Assembly: GCF_009758015.1 (NCBI RefSeq)
Contig: NZ_WSEL01000009.1
Span: 1,723,501 to 1,787,500, forward strand
Source: Ramlibacter pinisoli
GTDB taxonomy: Bacteria > Pseudomonadota > Gammaproteobacteria > Burkholderiales > Burkholderiaceae_C
Reading direction: 5' to 3'
Length of the DNA: 64,000 nucleotides
In this document: piece after piece, positions 52,630 through 62,261 of the stretch
Position numbering within the stretch: position 1 is the stretch's first letter
How the letters are laid out: every line of letters begins with the position of its first letter
Program-made: the position numbers and the translations under genes
The notes under the pieces: generated by a model
What the model saw: the letters and a program-made list of their open reading frames with translations, nothing else
Databases searched by the model: none
What the model was told of the DNA's origin: nothing

Positions 52630-53823
52630 TCAGGCCGGCGCTGCCCCGAACGCCTGGATGGCCTGCTCGCCATAGCCGAGCTCCTCCAGGATCTCGCGCG
52701 TGTGCTCGCCCAATCGGGGCGGCGGGCGCCGGAAGTTCGAGGGGGTGCGCGAATAGCGCACCTGCGGATTGCCCGTCACCAGGGTGCCCTCACTGGGGTG
52801 CTCGTAGCGCCGGAAGAGTCCCGCCGCGTGGAGTGCGTCGGTGTCGAAAAGCTCATCGAGGCTCGGTGCCGGGCCGTTCGGCAGATCGGCCTCCTGGAAG
52901 ATCGCGACCCACTCCGCCGTCGTGCGGGCCTGCAGGGCTTCTTCCAGGGCGGCGAAGGCCTCCGCGAAATGGAAGCTGCGCTGCGCCATCTTCTCGAACC
53001 GCGGGTCGCTTGCCAGCTCGGGGCGGCCGACCGCCGCGAAGAGCCGCGCCCACTGCGCGTCGGTGGTGGCGGTCACGCACACATGGCCGTCGCGCGTGGG
53101 AAACGGCCGCCGCTCGGGCGTGAAGATGCGGGTGTAGCCCGGCCCCGCCAGCGGCGGATCGAACGCCCGGCCCCAGAAGTGCTCCAGCAGGTTGAAGTCC
53201 AGCATGGTTTCCAGCATCGGGACCTGCACTTCCTGCCCCCGACCGCTGCGCTCGCGCTCGAACAAGGCCATGCCGATGGACGACGCCAGGATGTAGCCGA
53301 TCACCTTGTCCGCGATGATGAACGGCGCATACCGGGCCTCGTCACCGGCGCGCATGAACAGGGCCGAGATGCCGCTGGCGCCCTGGATCACCTCGTCAAA
53401 CGCCGGCTGGTCCGCCATCGGGCCGTCGGTGCGGTAGCCGGAGGCGGAGGCGTAGACCAGCCGCGGATGGTCCTGCGCCAGGTCGGCATACGAGATGCCC
53501 AGCCGCCGCGCGGCGCTGGGCCGCATGTTGTGCACCAGCACGTCGGCCCGCTGCAGCAGGCGGTCGAGCGCCTCGCGCGGCCCGGGCTGCTTGAGGTCCA
53601 GCACCATGCTGCGCTTGTTGCGGTTCAGGCCCAGGAACATCGACGCCATGCCTTCGTGCCGTGCCGGACCCAGGTGGCGCAGCTGGTCGCCGCCGGGAGG
53701 CTCGATCTTGATGACGTCCGCGCCCAGGTCACCCAGGATCTGGGTGGCGGCGGGCCCGACCACCGTGCCGGTGATGTCGACGACGCGGATGTGGGCCAGC
53801 GGCCCGGTGGCGGACTCGGTCAT
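52630..53823 (-). CDS. Family III CoA transferase
   Basis: 397 residues. CaiB/BaiF fold ('IRVVDITGTVVGPAATQILG', 'ASASGYRTDGPMADQPAFDE'). Asp143 in 'QPAFDEV' is the transferase-type catalytic Asp, and the racemase His is replaced, so CoA transfer to an imported acid is expected. ATG overlaps the stop of the Bug gene (53820-53823), coupling receptor and activation enzyme: import followed by CoA activation of the same acid is a natural reading. Confidence 0.91.
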   Translation of the reverse strand: MTESATGPLAHIRVVDITGTVVGPAATQILGDLGADVIKIEPPGGDQLRHLGPARHEGMASMFLGLNRNKRSMVLDLKQPGPREALDRLLQRADVLVHNMRPSAARRLGISYADLAQDHPRLVYASASGYRTDGPMADQPAFDEVIQGASGISALFMRAGDEARYAPFIIADKVIGYILASSIGMALFERERSGRGQEVQVPMLETMLDFNLLEHFWGRAFDPPLAGPGYTRIFTPERRPFPTRDGHVCVTATTDAQWARLFAAVGRPELASDPRFEKMAQRSFHFAEAFAALEEALQARTTAEWVAIFQEADLPNGPAPSLDELFDTDALHAAGLFRRYEHPSEGTLVTGNPQVRYSRTPSNFRRPPPRLGEHTREILEELGYGEQAIQAFGAAPA

Positions 53824-54782
53824 TCGGCCTGGATGTTGTTCGCGCGGACGATGCGTTCCCACCGCTCGCGCTCGCTCCGCACGGTGTCGGCCAGCTGCTG
53901 TGACGTGCTGCCGACGATCTCGAAGCCGAGGGCGGCCATCCGCTGCCGGGTCTCGGGCTGCTGCAGGATCCTGCGGATCTCCGCGCCGAGCTGGGCCACG
54001 ATGGGCGCCGGCGTTCCCTTGGGGGCGAAGACCGCGTTCCAGGCGGTGAGCTCGTAGCCCTGGACGCCCTGCTCCGCCACCGACTTCACGCCCGGCATCA
54101 GGTCGGTCGATTTCAGCGAGGTGACGGCCAGCGCCTTGAGCTTGCCCGAGTCGACGTGCGGCTTGAGCGCCGTCAGGCTGTCGATGATCAGCGGCACCTG
54201 CCCGCTCATCACCTCGGGCAGCGCCGTGGAGGTGCCCTTGTACGGCACCGGGAACAGCGGCGCACCCGCCTGCTGGCGCAGCAGTTCGAAGGCGATGCGC
54301 TGGGGCAATGCCGGCAGGGCCACGTTCAGCGAGTCCGGCCTGGCCTTGGCCGCGGCGACCAGTTCGGCAATGGAATTGGCCGGGAAGGCGGGATGGGCGG
54401 CCACCACCAGCGGCAGCATCCCCGTGAGGCAGATCGGCTCGAAGTCCTTGTCCGGGTCGTAGCCCAGGTTGGGGAACACCGCCGGATTGATCGTGTGCGA
54501 GCCCGACGTCCCGATGCCGATGGTGTAGCCGTCGGGGGCCGCGCGGGCCAGCATCTCGACCCCCAGCCGCGACGCCGCGCCGGGCCGGTTGTCGACGTAG
54601 AAGTTCTGGCCGAGCGACCTGGTCAGCTGTTCGGCCAGGTGCCGCGTGGCCACGTCCGTCCCCTGCCCGGCCGGGAAAGGCACGATGAAGCGCACCGGCC
54701 TGGCGGGATAGGACTGCGCGCCGGCCGCGAACGCGGCGCCCCCGAGGACGGCGAAGGTGAAGGCCCGGCGTTGGATGGTCAT
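53820..54782 (-). CDS. Bug/TctC periplasmic solute-binding receptor
   Basis: 320 residues, with a short signal (TIQRRAFTFAVLGGAAFAAG, RRAF is twin-arginine-like). Lobe 1: YPARPVRFIVPFPAGQGTD, with Gln in AGQGTD as in the tartrate-module receptor. Lobe 2: 'LFPVPYKGTSTALPEVMSGQ'. Its stop overlaps the CoA transferase start by four bases. The TPP enzyme gene lies 16 bases upstream on the same strand, so all belong to one run. Confidence 0.93.
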   Translation of the reverse strand: MTIQRRAFTFAVLGGAAFAAGAQSYPARPVRFIVPFPAGQGTDVATRHLAEQLTRSLGQNFYVDNRPGAASRLGVEMLARAAPDGYTIGIGTSGSHTINPAVFPNLGYDPDKDFEPICLTGMLPLVVAAHPAFPANSIAELVAAAKARPDSLNVALPALPQRIAFELLRQQAGAPLFPVPYKGTSTALPEVMSGQVPLIIDSLTALKPHVDSGKLKALAVTSLKSTDLMPGVKSVAEQGVQGYELTAWNAVFAPKGTPAPIVAQLGAEIRRILQQPETRQRMAALGFEIVGSTSQQLADTVRSERERWERIVRANNIQAE

Positions 54783-54798
54783 GGGGTGTCTCCTGTTG

Positions 54799-56478
54799 TC
54801 AGGCGGGCTTCTTCGGCGCTGTCTCTTCCAGGAAACCCGCCGCGACCGCCCCGTTGATCTTGCAATCCACCAGCACCGGACCATCCGGCGCCGCCAGCAG
54901 CGGCCCGAGCGCCCGCAGGTCGTCCACGGTGCGCACGGTTACCGTCCGGAAGCCGAAGGCCGCAGCGACCGTGGCGTAGTCGACGTCCGGGAACTGGGTG
55001 GTGCCCACCGGCATGCCGCGCAGCCGCAGGACGTGCAGCTCGGCGCCGTACGCGCAATCGTTCATCACCACCACCACCAGCGGGATGCCTTCGCGGGCCG
55101 TCGTTTCCAGCTCGCTCATCGTCATCAGGAAGGCGCCGTCGCCGATGAACAGCACGGTGGTGCGCTGCGGATCGCCGCGCGCGAAGCCGAGGGCCGTGCC
55201 GAAGCCCATGCCGATGGACGAGAAATCACTGGCCTGCTTGATGTGCGCCGGCCCGGGGACCGAGACGTACGGTGCGCACTGCAGGAAATTGCCCGCGTCA
55301 TAGACCACGTTGCGGTCGGCCGGCAGCAGGCGATCGAGCTCCACGCCCACGCTGCGCGGGTCCAGCGTGCGGGCCGTGTGCCTGGGCTCGAAGTCGCGCT
55401 CGGGCCGGTACTCCGCCAGCACGCGGCGGAACGCTTCCGCGCGCAACGGCATGTCGGCATCGGGACGTGCAGGGACAGCCTCCAGCAGCCGCTGCGCCGT
55501 CAGCCGCGCGTCGCCGACGACGGCCACGTCGCAGTGCAGCCACCGGCCCAGCGCCTCGCGCGAGGTATCGACCTGGATCAGCGGGGCGTCCGCCGGCAGC
55601 GAGGTGCCCTGGCTGGTGGTGCGCTGGTTGAGGCCGGCGCCGAACGCGAGCACGCAATCGGCCTCGCCCACCAGCCGGCGCCCGGCGCCGTGCGAGAACG
55701 AGCCGACCACGCCGCAATCGAACGGATGGCCGCGGAACAGGTCCTTGGCCTTCATCGTCGTCGCCAGTGCGGCGCCCAGGTGGTCGGCCAGGCGGATGAG
55801 CGCATCGCGCGCCCCGGCCCGGTGGGCGCCGTGTCCCGCCAGGATGAGGGGCCGCCGGGCGCGCTGCAGCAGCGCCGCCGCGGCCTCGATCGCGGCCTCG
55901 CGCGGCGCCACGGCGACGGGCGGGGCGGTCGCCGGCCCTGGCGCGCGCACTGCCTCGGCGGGGGTGCTGCCGTTCAGCACGTTCATGGGCAGCAGCAACG
56001 CCATCAGGCCCTGCTGCGCTGCCGCCGCGGCTTGCACCAGCACCTGTGGCGCGGTGTGCGCGTCGTGCATGGTCATGTGCCGCACGCCGGCCGCGCGCAG
56101 CACCGCCACGGCATCCAGCGCCTTGGTGTCGGGCCCGAAGCCGTTGGGATCGGGCGGGATGCCGGCCGGGGCGCCGAGCATCAGCAACACGCGCGAAGCG
56201 GTCTTGCGTGCATACACCGTGCCGTGCAGGCCGTTCGCCGTCGCCGGGCCGCGGCCGATCAGCGCCATGCCCAGCCTGCCGCTGGATGCGGCATAGCCCT
56301 CGGCCATCGCCACGGCGTTGTTCTCGTGCCGCGCACTGACGAAGCGGATGCCGCAGGCGTCGATGCTGGCGATCAGTGTCGCGGTCTCGTCGCTCATGAG
56401 GCCGAAGACGCACTCGATGCCCAGGCGCTGCAACTGCAGGGCCAGGGCTTCGTGGGTGGGAATCTGGTGGCGGTCCAT
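54799..56478 (-). CDS. Thiamine diphosphate-dependent enzyme (acetolactate synthase/benzoylformate decarboxylase-like)
   Basis: 559 residues, three-domain POX-family layout. Glu52 in 'ARHENNAVAMAEG' is the cofactor-activating residue; 'LFIGDGAFLMTMSELETTAR' with the Asn of 'VVMNDCAYGA' is the TPP/Mg site. The central FAD/acceptor domain is present ('PLILAGHGAHRAGARDALIR'). Members decarboxylate 2-keto acids or join them. No small regulatory subunit gene is nearby, so it is unlikely to be biosynthetic acetolactate synthase. Bug genes lie on both sides. Confidence 0.9.
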   Translation of the reverse strand: MDRHQIPTHEALALQLQRLGIECVFGLMSDETATLIASIDACGIRFVSARHENNAVAMAEGYAASSGRLGMALIGRGPATANGLHGTVYARKTASRVLLMLGAPAGIPPDPNGFGPDTKALDAVAVLRAAGVRHMTMHDAHTAPQVLVQAAAAAQQGLMALLLPMNVLNGSTPAEAVRAPGPATAPPVAVAPREAAIEAAAALLQRARRPLILAGHGAHRAGARDALIRLADHLGAALATTMKAKDLFRGHPFDCGVVGSFSHGAGRRLVGEADCVLAFGAGLNQRTTSQGTSLPADAPLIQVDTSREALGRWLHCDVAVVGDARLTAQRLLEAVPARPDADMPLRAEAFRRVLAEYRPERDFEPRHTARTLDPRSVGVELDRLLPADRNVVYDAGNFLQCAPYVSVPGPAHIKQASDFSSIGMGFGTALGFARGDPQRTTVLFIGDGAFLMTMSELETTAREGIPLVVVVMNDCAYGAELHVLRLRGMPVGTTQFPDVDYATVAAAFGFRTVTVRTVDDLRALGPLLAAPDGPVLVDCKINGAVAAGFLEETAPKKPA

Positions 56479-56485
56479 GCGTTCC

Positions 56486-57481
56486 TTACAGGCTGATGCG
56501 ACGGTCCTTCACCAGGCGCGCCCAGCGCGGCACCTCGGACTGGATGAGTTCAGCGAGCACCTTGGGTGGCCCGCCTTCGATCGTCCCGCCCAGAGATGTC
56601 ATGCGCTCGCGCACCTCCGGGGCCGCCAGGGCCTTGTTCACTTCCTCGTTGAGCCGGGCCACGATGGCCGCCGGCGTGCCGGCCGGCGCCACCAGCGCGT
56701 ACCACGCGCGACCCTGGACACCGGGGTACCCGGCCTCGGCGATGGTGGGCACGTCCGGCAGCCCGGGCACACGCTGCGGCGCGACAACGGCCAGCGCCCG
56801 CAGGCGCCCCTCCTGCACCAGCTTGATGCTGGTGTTCAGGGTGTCGAAATAGGCGGGCACCTGGTTGGCCAGGACGTCGTTGAGGGCCGGGCCGCCGCCC
56901 TTGTACGGAATGTGGATCAGGGTCAGCCCGGCCTCCGCCTGGAACTGCTCGGCCACCAGGTGGGTCATGGTGGCATTGCCACCCGAGGCGATGGGCACCT
57001 GCCCCGGCCGCGCCCTGGCATCCGCCACCAGCGAGGCCAGCGTGCGGTACGGCGAGTTCGGGTGCGTCACGAGGACCAGGGGCGTGGACATGAGCAGCGC
57101 GATCGGCGCGAGGTCCCTGGCCGCGTCGAACACGGTGCCGGGCATCAGCGCCGGAGCGACCGTGATCGCGCTGGCCAGGACACCGACCGTGTGGCCATCC
57201 GGCTCCGCCTTGGCGACGGCCTCGGCACCGAGCAGGCCGGCGGCGCCGGGACGGTTGTCCACGACGAAGGGCTGGCCGAGCGACGCGGTCAGCTTCGCGC
57301 CGAGGAGGCGGGCGACCACGTCGGTGAGTCCGCCGGTGGCGGAATTGACGATCGCGCGGATCGGCCTGGACGGCCAGGACTGCGCATGCCCGGCGGCGAC
57401 GAGTCCGAGCCCCATGGCGCCGCCGAGCACCAGGCGCCGGCGCGCCACGGCCGGGAGAGCGGGAGAACGCATCGTGGTCAC
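56486..57481 (-). CDS. Bug/TctC periplasmic solute-binding receptor
   Basis: 331 residues from GTG at 57481; an ATG at 57472 would remove three. Signal 'AVARRRLVLGGAMGLGLVAA' is twin-arginine-like, cut after GHAQ. Lobe 1: SWPSRPIRAIVNSATGGLTD, with NSATGGLTD in place of PFxAGG. Lobe 2: 'TLIHIPYKGGGPALNDVLANQ'. Seven bases separate it from the downstream TPP enzyme. It is the last of three consecutive Bug genes. Confidence 0.92.
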   Translation of the reverse strand: MTTMRSPALPAVARRRLVLGGAMGLGLVAAGHAQSWPSRPIRAIVNSATGGLTDVVARLLGAKLTASLGQPFVVDNRPGAAGLLGAEAVAKAEPDGHTVGVLASAITVAPALMPGTVFDAARDLAPIALLMSTPLVLVTHPNSPYRTLASLVADARARPGQVPIASGGNATMTHLVAEQFQAEAGLTLIHIPYKGGGPALNDVLANQVPAYFDTLNTSIKLVQEGRLRALAVVAPQRVPGLPDVPTIAEAGYPGVQGRAWYALVAPAGTPAAIVARLNEEVNKALAAPEVRERMTSLGGTIEGGPPKVLAELIQSEVPRWARLVKDRRISL

Positions 57482-57492
57482 GATGCTTCGCC

Positions 57493-58497
57493 CTACTTGA
57501 AGGTTCCCAGTTTCCTGGCCAGGGCGCCGGCCTTGTCGTACTCGATCTTGACGTCGGTGGCGAACTGCTCGTTGCTGACGGCGATGCGCTGGGCGCCGAG
57601 CGCCGTCAGGCGCGTCTTGGCTTCATTGGTCTCCATCGCGGCGTTGATCATGCCGGACAGCGCGTTGACGACCTGCGCCGGCGTGCCGGTGGGCGCGACG
57701 AAGCCGTACCAGACGGGGCTGGGCACGTAGCCGGGTGCATTCAGCTGCTCGGTGACGGCCGGCACGTCCGGGAGCAGTTGCGACCGTTGGACGTCCAGCA
57801 CCGCCAGTGCCGTCGCCCGGCCCGACTGGATGTGCTGTGACACCAGCGGCACCACGACCGGGAACACGGTGAGGGTGCCCCCGATCAGGTCGGTCATGGC
57901 CTGCGCGGTGCTCTTGTACGGCACCTCCGCGATGTCGATACCGGCCGCCTGCTTGAAGACCTCCATCTCCTGCTGGCTGCTGGTGCCCGGACCGGACGAG
58001 CCGTAGCTGAGCTTGCCCGGATTGGCCTTGGCGTAGGCGATGAGGTCGCGCAAGGTCTTGAAGCCCAGGCTGGGGGTGGTCGCCAGCACCAGCGGGATCA
58101 CCGCGACCTTGGCCACCGGCACCAGGTCGCGAGTCGGGTTGTACTGCGGCTGCGACTGGGCAGCCGGCACGATGACCATGGGGTTGGCCGCGATCAGGAT
58201 CGTGTAGCCGTCGGCGGGCGCCTTCACCACGGCCATGGTCCCGATCAGGCTGCCGCCACCCTCGCGGTTCTCGACCACCACGGTCTTGCCGGTCTTCTCG
58301 GTGATGCCCTGCGCCACGGTCCGGGCCAGGGCATCGCTGCCGGTGCCGGCCGAATAGGGCACGACGATCTTGATCGTCCGGCTGGGATAGTCGCCCTGCG
58401 CCTGCGCGGGCGACGGCAGGCCGACGGCCCACAGGGCGCCGGCTGCGGCGCCGGCGCCCAGCAGGCGGCGGCGATCGATGCGGTAGCTGTCGTTCAT
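57493..58497 (-). CDS. Bug/TctC periplasmic solute-binding receptor (Tat-like signal)
   Basis: 334 residues. 'YRIDRRRLLGAGAAAGALWA' is a strong twin-arginine-type signal (DRRRLLG). Lobe 1: DYPSRTIKIVVPYSAGTGSD; lobe 2 'DIAEVPYKSTAQAMTDLIGG', lacking the usual Gly. Middle of a run of three receptor genes, with 11 bases to the next. The three differ in signal type and ligand loops, so they likely bind different acids or arose long ago. Confidence 0.93.
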   Translation of the reverse strand: MNDSYRIDRRRLLGAGAAAGALWAVGLPSPAQAQGDYPSRTIKIVVPYSAGTGSDALARTVAQGITEKTGKTVVVENREGGGSLIGTMAVVKAPADGYTILIAANPMVIVPAAQSQPQYNPTRDLVPVAKVAVIPLVLATTPSLGFKTLRDLIAYAKANPGKLSYGSSGPGTSSQQEMEVFKQAAGIDIAEVPYKSTAQAMTDLIGGTLTVFPVVVPLVSQHIQSGRATALAVLDVQRSQLLPDVPAVTEQLNAPGYVPSPVWYGFVAPTGTPAQVVNALSGMINAAMETNEAKTRLTALGAQRIAVSNEQFATDVKIEYDKAGALARKLGTFK

Positions 58498-58531
58498 GCT
58501 TGTCTCCTTCGTTCTTCGGGTCGTCGTCGGA

Positions 58532-59497
58532 TCAATCCAGCCGCGCTCCGCTGAGCGTCACCATCTCGGTCCACTTGCGCAGTTCCTCGGGTCCGGTCTT
58601 CGCATAGGCATCGGGTGGCACCAGTTCCTTCTCGATGCCGTTGGCGACCAGGAACCTGGCGTACTCCGGCGTCGCCATGATCCGGGTCAGCACCTCGGTC
58701 AACCGCGCCGCGGCCGCTTCGGGAATGCCCGCCGGCGCGACGAGTGCCTGCCGCGACGTGACTTCGGCCTTGGGCACGCCGCTCTCCTCGAGCGTGGGGA
58801 CGTCCGGCAGCATCGCCGAGCGGTGGCTGCCCGTCACGGCCAGCGCCTTCAACTTGCCGCTGGCGATGAGCGGCAGCGCGGTGGGCAGTGCCGTCATCGC
58901 GAGCTGCACATGGCCTCCGGTCACGTCGGCAACCGCCTGCGCCCCGCCCTTGTACGGAATGTGGCGCAGCTTGATGCCCGTCCGGCTGGCCAGCAGTTCG
59001 GGCCCCAGGTGGGTGGAACTGCCGACGCTGGCCGAGGCATAGGTGACTTCGCCGGGCTTGTCCCGCGCCACCTCCACCAGCTGCCGGATGCTGTTCGGCG
59101 CGAAGCCGGGCGCGGCCACCAGCACCAGGAAGACCTGGTTGACGCCGGCCAGGATCCGGAAATCCTTGACGGGGTCGTAGGGGACGCTCTTGTAGAGCGC
59201 GGCATTGGCGTAGATGCCCGAGTACGTGAGCAGCAGCGTGTGGCCGTCGTGCGGCGCCGACAGGAAGCTGGTGACCCCCAGGATCCCGTTGCTGCCCGTG
59301 CGGTTGTCCACCACCACGCTGGTCCCGAGCTCCCGGCCCATCTGCTCGGCCAGGAAGCGCGCGGTGAGATCGGAGGTCGTGGCGACCGACGTCGGCACCA
59401 CGATGCGGATCGGCCGGGCCGGAAAGTCCTGGGCAGCGACGCCGATGGCGGACAGGGCCAGCCAGGTGACGAGGGACCTGCGTGCGATCGGGGTCAT
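58532..59497 (-). CDS. Bug/TctC periplasmic solute-binding receptor
   Basis: 321 residues. Signal MTPIARRSLVTWLALSAIGV ends before AAQDFPARP. Lobe 1: FPARPIRIVVPTSVATTSDL, missing the double glycine found in nearly all others (VATTSD for AGGxxD), so its ligand loop is unusual. Lobe 2: 'IKLRHIPYKGGAQAVADVTGG'. It follows the racemase-type gene by 43 bases and leads the run of three receptors. Confidence 0.92.
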   Translation of the reverse strand: MTPIARRSLVTWLALSAIGVAAQDFPARPIRIVVPTSVATTSDLTARFLAEQMGRELGTSVVVDNRTGSNGILGVTSFLSAPHDGHTLLLTYSGIYANAALYKSVPYDPVKDFRILAGVNQVFLVLVAAPGFAPNSIRQLVEVARDKPGEVTYASASVGSSTHLGPELLASRTGIKLRHIPYKGGAQAVADVTGGHVQLAMTALPTALPLIASGKLKALAVTGSHRSAMLPDVPTLEESGVPKAEVTSRQALVAPAGIPEAAAARLTEVLTRIMATPEYARFLVANGIEKELVPPDAYAKTGPEELRKWTEMVTLSGARLD

Positions 59498-59540
59498 GGC
59501 TGCTCCTGCCCGGGCGTTGGTGGGCCGTGCCTGGCGTGCT

Positions 59541-60680
59541 TCACTCGACGACGCCGGCCCGCCGTGCGCTGGCGATGGCAGCCTCGTCGAGCCAGGGACC
59601 GAGGATCTCCCCGGCCTCGCGGGCGACCCACGGCCGGAACGGTTTCGGCTTGTCCGGCGGCGTGCGGCTGAAGCGCGGTGCCGGCATCGGTTGCGTCACG
59701 CCGTCGATCTCCGTGTAGGTGCCCCTGGCCTGGAGGTGCGGGTGCTGCGGCGCCTCGTCGATCGTCAGCACCGGGGCGAAGCATGCTTCCACGCCCTCGA
59801 AGGCGGCGCACCACTGATCGCGCGTGCGGGTCAGGAAGGTCGCGGCGATGCGGGCCTTGGCCTGCGGCCAGCGGTCGCGGGTCCACTGCTCGGCGAGCAG
59901 GTCCTCCAGGCCCAGGACGCGCAGCGCCGCGGCATAGAACTTCGCTTCCACCGGTGCCAGCGACACCCACTTGCCGTCGGAGCACTGGTAGGCGTCGTAG
60001 AACGGCGCCCCCGAGTCGGTGATGTTGGTGCCGCGCTCGTTGCTCATCATGCCGGCGGCGAAGGTGCCGTGCGGCTGGGTCATGAGCGAGGCGACCCCGT
60101 CGACCATGGCAGCGTCGATCACCTGCCCCTTGCCCGACACCCGCATCTCCTGCAGCGCGGCGAGGATGCCGATCACCAGGTACAGGGTTCCGCCGCCGAA
60201 ATCTCCCACCAGGTTGATCGGCGGCGCCGGGGCCTGCCCGGCGCGCCCGATGGCGTGCAGGGCGCCGGTCAAGGCGATGTAGTTCAGGTCGTGCCCGACA
60301 TCCTGGGCGAGCGGGCCGTCCTGCCCCCAGCCGGTGATGCGCCCGTAGATCAGTTTCGGATTGCGCGCCAGGCACTCGTCCGGACCGAGCCCCAGCCGCT
60401 CGGTGACGCCCGGACGGAATCCCTCGATCAGGACGTCGGAACGGCTCACCATGTCCAGCACCAGCTCCACCGCGGCCGGATCCTTCAGGTCGAGCGGCAG
60501 CGAGCGGCGGTTGCGCAGCAGCAGGTCGTACTTCTGCGGCCGCGGCACGCCCAGGCCGGCCGGCTCCCTGCGGTCGACGCGCAGCACCGTCGCGCCCAGG
60601 TCGGCCAGCAGCATCGCGGCCATCGGGCCGGGACCGATGCCCGCGAGTTCGATCACCTTCAGTCCATGCAGAGGTCCCAC
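59541..60680 (-). CDS. Alpha-methylacyl-CoA racemase-type family III CoA enzyme
   Basis: 379 residues from GTG at 60680 with AAGGA in front. Catalytic pair His130 ('DVGHDLNYIALTG') and Asp160 ('NLVGDFGGGTLY') is of the racemase type, as in the enzyme at the left end of the window. N-terminal 'LHGLKVIELAGIGPGPMAAM'. It is followed by three Bug genes and preceded by a hotdog thioesterase and an acyl-CoA dehydrogenase, which fits breakdown of a branched or alicyclic acid with racemization at the alpha carbon (inference). Confidence 0.9.
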   Translation of the reverse strand: MGPLHGLKVIELAGIGPGPMAAMLLADLGATVLRVDRREPAGLGVPRPQKYDLLLRNRRSLPLDLKDPAAVELVLDMVSRSDVLIEGFRPGVTERLGLGPDECLARNPKLIYGRITGWGQDGPLAQDVGHDLNYIALTGALHAIGRAGQAPAPPINLVGDFGGGTLYLVIGILAALQEMRVSGKGQVIDAAMVDGVASLMTQPHGTFAAGMMSNERGTNITDSGAPFYDAYQCSDGKWVSLAPVEAKFYAAALRVLGLEDLLAEQWTRDRWPQAKARIAATFLTRTRDQWCAAFEGVEACFAPVLTIDEAPQHPHLQARGTYTEIDGVTQPMPAPRFSRTPPDKPKPFRPWVAREAGEILGPWLDEAAIASARRAGVVE

Positions 60681-60690
60681 GCGATGTCCT

Positions 60691-61095
60691 TCAGCGGAAT
60701 TTCCAGATGCCGGTGGTGGAGGCGACCGGCTCGCCGTCACTCAGCAAGGTGGCCTTGACGAAGACGATCGAGCGCGTCCGGCGCACGACCTCGCACTGCG
60801 CGTGCACGAACGCGCCCTCCTGCACGACCCGGATGAACTGGGTGTCGAGCTGGAGGGTGGCGAACTGTTCCGGCTGGCCGGCCGCCTCCCACGCGGCCAT
60901 GGACATGGCCTTGTCGGCCAGCCACATGACCATGGCGCCGTGCAGGCGCGAGAAGCGGCTGATGTGCTTGCGCTCGACCACGAAGCCGTACTCGCACTGC
61001 GCCCCGCTGCCGCGCGCCCACAACGGCCCCACCAGCGTGGTGAAGTCGTCCACGTACTCCAGCGGTTCCCAGCCCTGCGCGCGCGGATCGGCCAT
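60691..61095 (-). CDS. PaaI-type hotdog-fold thioesterase
   Basis: 134 residues. Hotdog fold: 'HISRFSRLHGAMVMWLADKAMSMA' with the helix that carries the catalytic Asp ('LADKAM'), then 'ATLQLDTQFIRVVQEGAFVH' and 'RSIVFVKATLLSDGEPVAS'. Hydrolyses acyl-CoAs, often as a relief valve for CoA stalled in aromatic or branched-acid pathways. Ten bases before the racemase-type gene and nine after the acyl-CoA dehydrogenase gene, so in the same operon. Confidence 0.9.
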   Translation of the reverse strand: MADPRAQGWEPLEYVDDFTTLVGPLWARGSGAQCEYGFVVERKHISRFSRLHGAMVMWLADKAMSMAAWEAAGQPEQFATLQLDTQFIRVVQEGAFVHAQCEVVRRTRSIVFVKATLLSDGEPVASTTGIWKFR

Positions 61096-61104
61096 GGCTC
61101 GCGA

Positions 61105-62250
61105 TCAGAACGGCGCGTGGTCCCGACCCAGGATGTCGCGGGCAATGATGCCCAGGTGCACTTCACGCGGGCCGTCGGCCGACTCCATGCCCAGGCAGTC
61201 GCGCAGGCGCTGCTCGTGCGGGAGATCCTTCGCCCAGCCGTAGTGCCCGTTCAGGCGCATGCAGGTGTAGAGGACCTCGTTGGCGACCTTGACGCCCCAC
61301 CATTTCGCCATCGACGACTCGGCATCGTGGCGCAGGCCCTTGTCCTTGAGCGACAGCGCCTTGTAGCAGAGCATGCGGGCCGCCTCCAGCTGGGTGGCGC
61401 AGATGGCGAGCTCCTGCGCGACGCCCTGCCACTTGCTGGCCGACTTGCCCATGATCTGGCGCTGCTTGAGGTACTCCATCGTCTCCTCCAGCGACTTCTG
61501 CGCGGCGCCGATGCAGGCCAGCGGCACGAAGTTGCGGTTGTAGCCGATGATGGTCATGGCCCAGATGAAGCCCTCGTTCTCCTTGCCGACCATGTTGATG
61601 TCGGGGATCCGCACGTTGTCGAAGAACATGCTGCCGCCGCGATCCAGCTTCTGGCCCATGCGCTCGAAGTTGGTCGTCGACAGGCCGGGCGTGTCGGTCG
61701 GGACGCAGAAGAACGACAGGCCACGCGGCCCCTTGCCCCCGGTGCGCGCCGAGACGAACACCACCTTCGACACGCCGGTGAAGGTGATGCTGGTCTTCTC
61801 GCCGTTGAGCACCCAGTAGTCGCCGTCGCGGGTGGCCTTGGTGACGATGTTGCCGGCGTCGGCGCCGCCGCGCGGCTCGGTGAAGGCCAGCGACATCATC
61901 TCGCCGTTGGCGATGCGCGGGATCCATTCCTTTTGCAGCGACGGGTGCAGGGACGAGGCCATCTCGCCCAGGTGGATGGCGTTGGAGATGATGTAGCGGA
62001 TCTGGTGGTCGGCCCGGCCGATCTCTTCGCAGACGATGCCGCAGTCGACGAACGAGTAGCCCTGGCCGCCGTACTCCTCGGGCAGGCGCAGGCGCAGCAG
62101 GCCCATGTCGACGATCTTCTTCATGTACTCGGGCGTGAGCCATTCGCCGGTGCGGTCCCAGTGCTGGTACTTGGGCAGCAGCTCCTTCTCGGCGAAGTCG
62201 CGCACCGAGTCGCGGATCATGATCTGGTTGTCGCTCAGGCTGAAATCCAT
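61105..62250 (-). CDS. Acyl-CoA dehydrogenase
   Basis: 381 residues. N-terminal 'MDFSLSDNQIMIRDSVRDFA' , FAD block 'MSLAFTEPRGGADAGNIVTKA', and C-terminal 'ESADGPREVHLGIIARDILG' are all characteristic, with the Glu/His 'DGPxEVH' helix. Oxidizes an acyl-CoA to the 2,3-enoyl-CoA with transfer to ETF. Similarity by recall is to dehydrogenases of alicyclic and branched acyl-CoAs. The ATG is 11 bases from the lyase stop upstream. A hotdog thioesterase and racemase-type enzyme follow. Confidence 0.94.
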   Translation of the reverse strand: MDFSLSDNQIMIRDSVRDFAEKELLPKYQHWDRTGEWLTPEYMKKIVDMGLLRLRLPEEYGGQGYSFVDCGIVCEEIGRADHQIRYIISNAIHLGEMASSLHPSLQKEWIPRIANGEMMSLAFTEPRGGADAGNIVTKATRDGDYWVLNGEKTSITFTGVSKVVFVSARTGGKGPRGLSFFCVPTDTPGLSTTNFERMGQKLDRGGSMFFDNVRIPDINMVGKENEGFIWAMTIIGYNRNFVPLACIGAAQKSLEETMEYLKQRQIMGKSASKWQGVAQELAICATQLEAARMLCYKALSLKDKGLRHDAESSMAKWWGVKVANEVLYTCMRLNGHYGWAKDLPHEQRLRDCLGMESADGPREVHLGIIARDILGRDHAPF

Positions 62251-62261
62251 GGTGTCTCCTT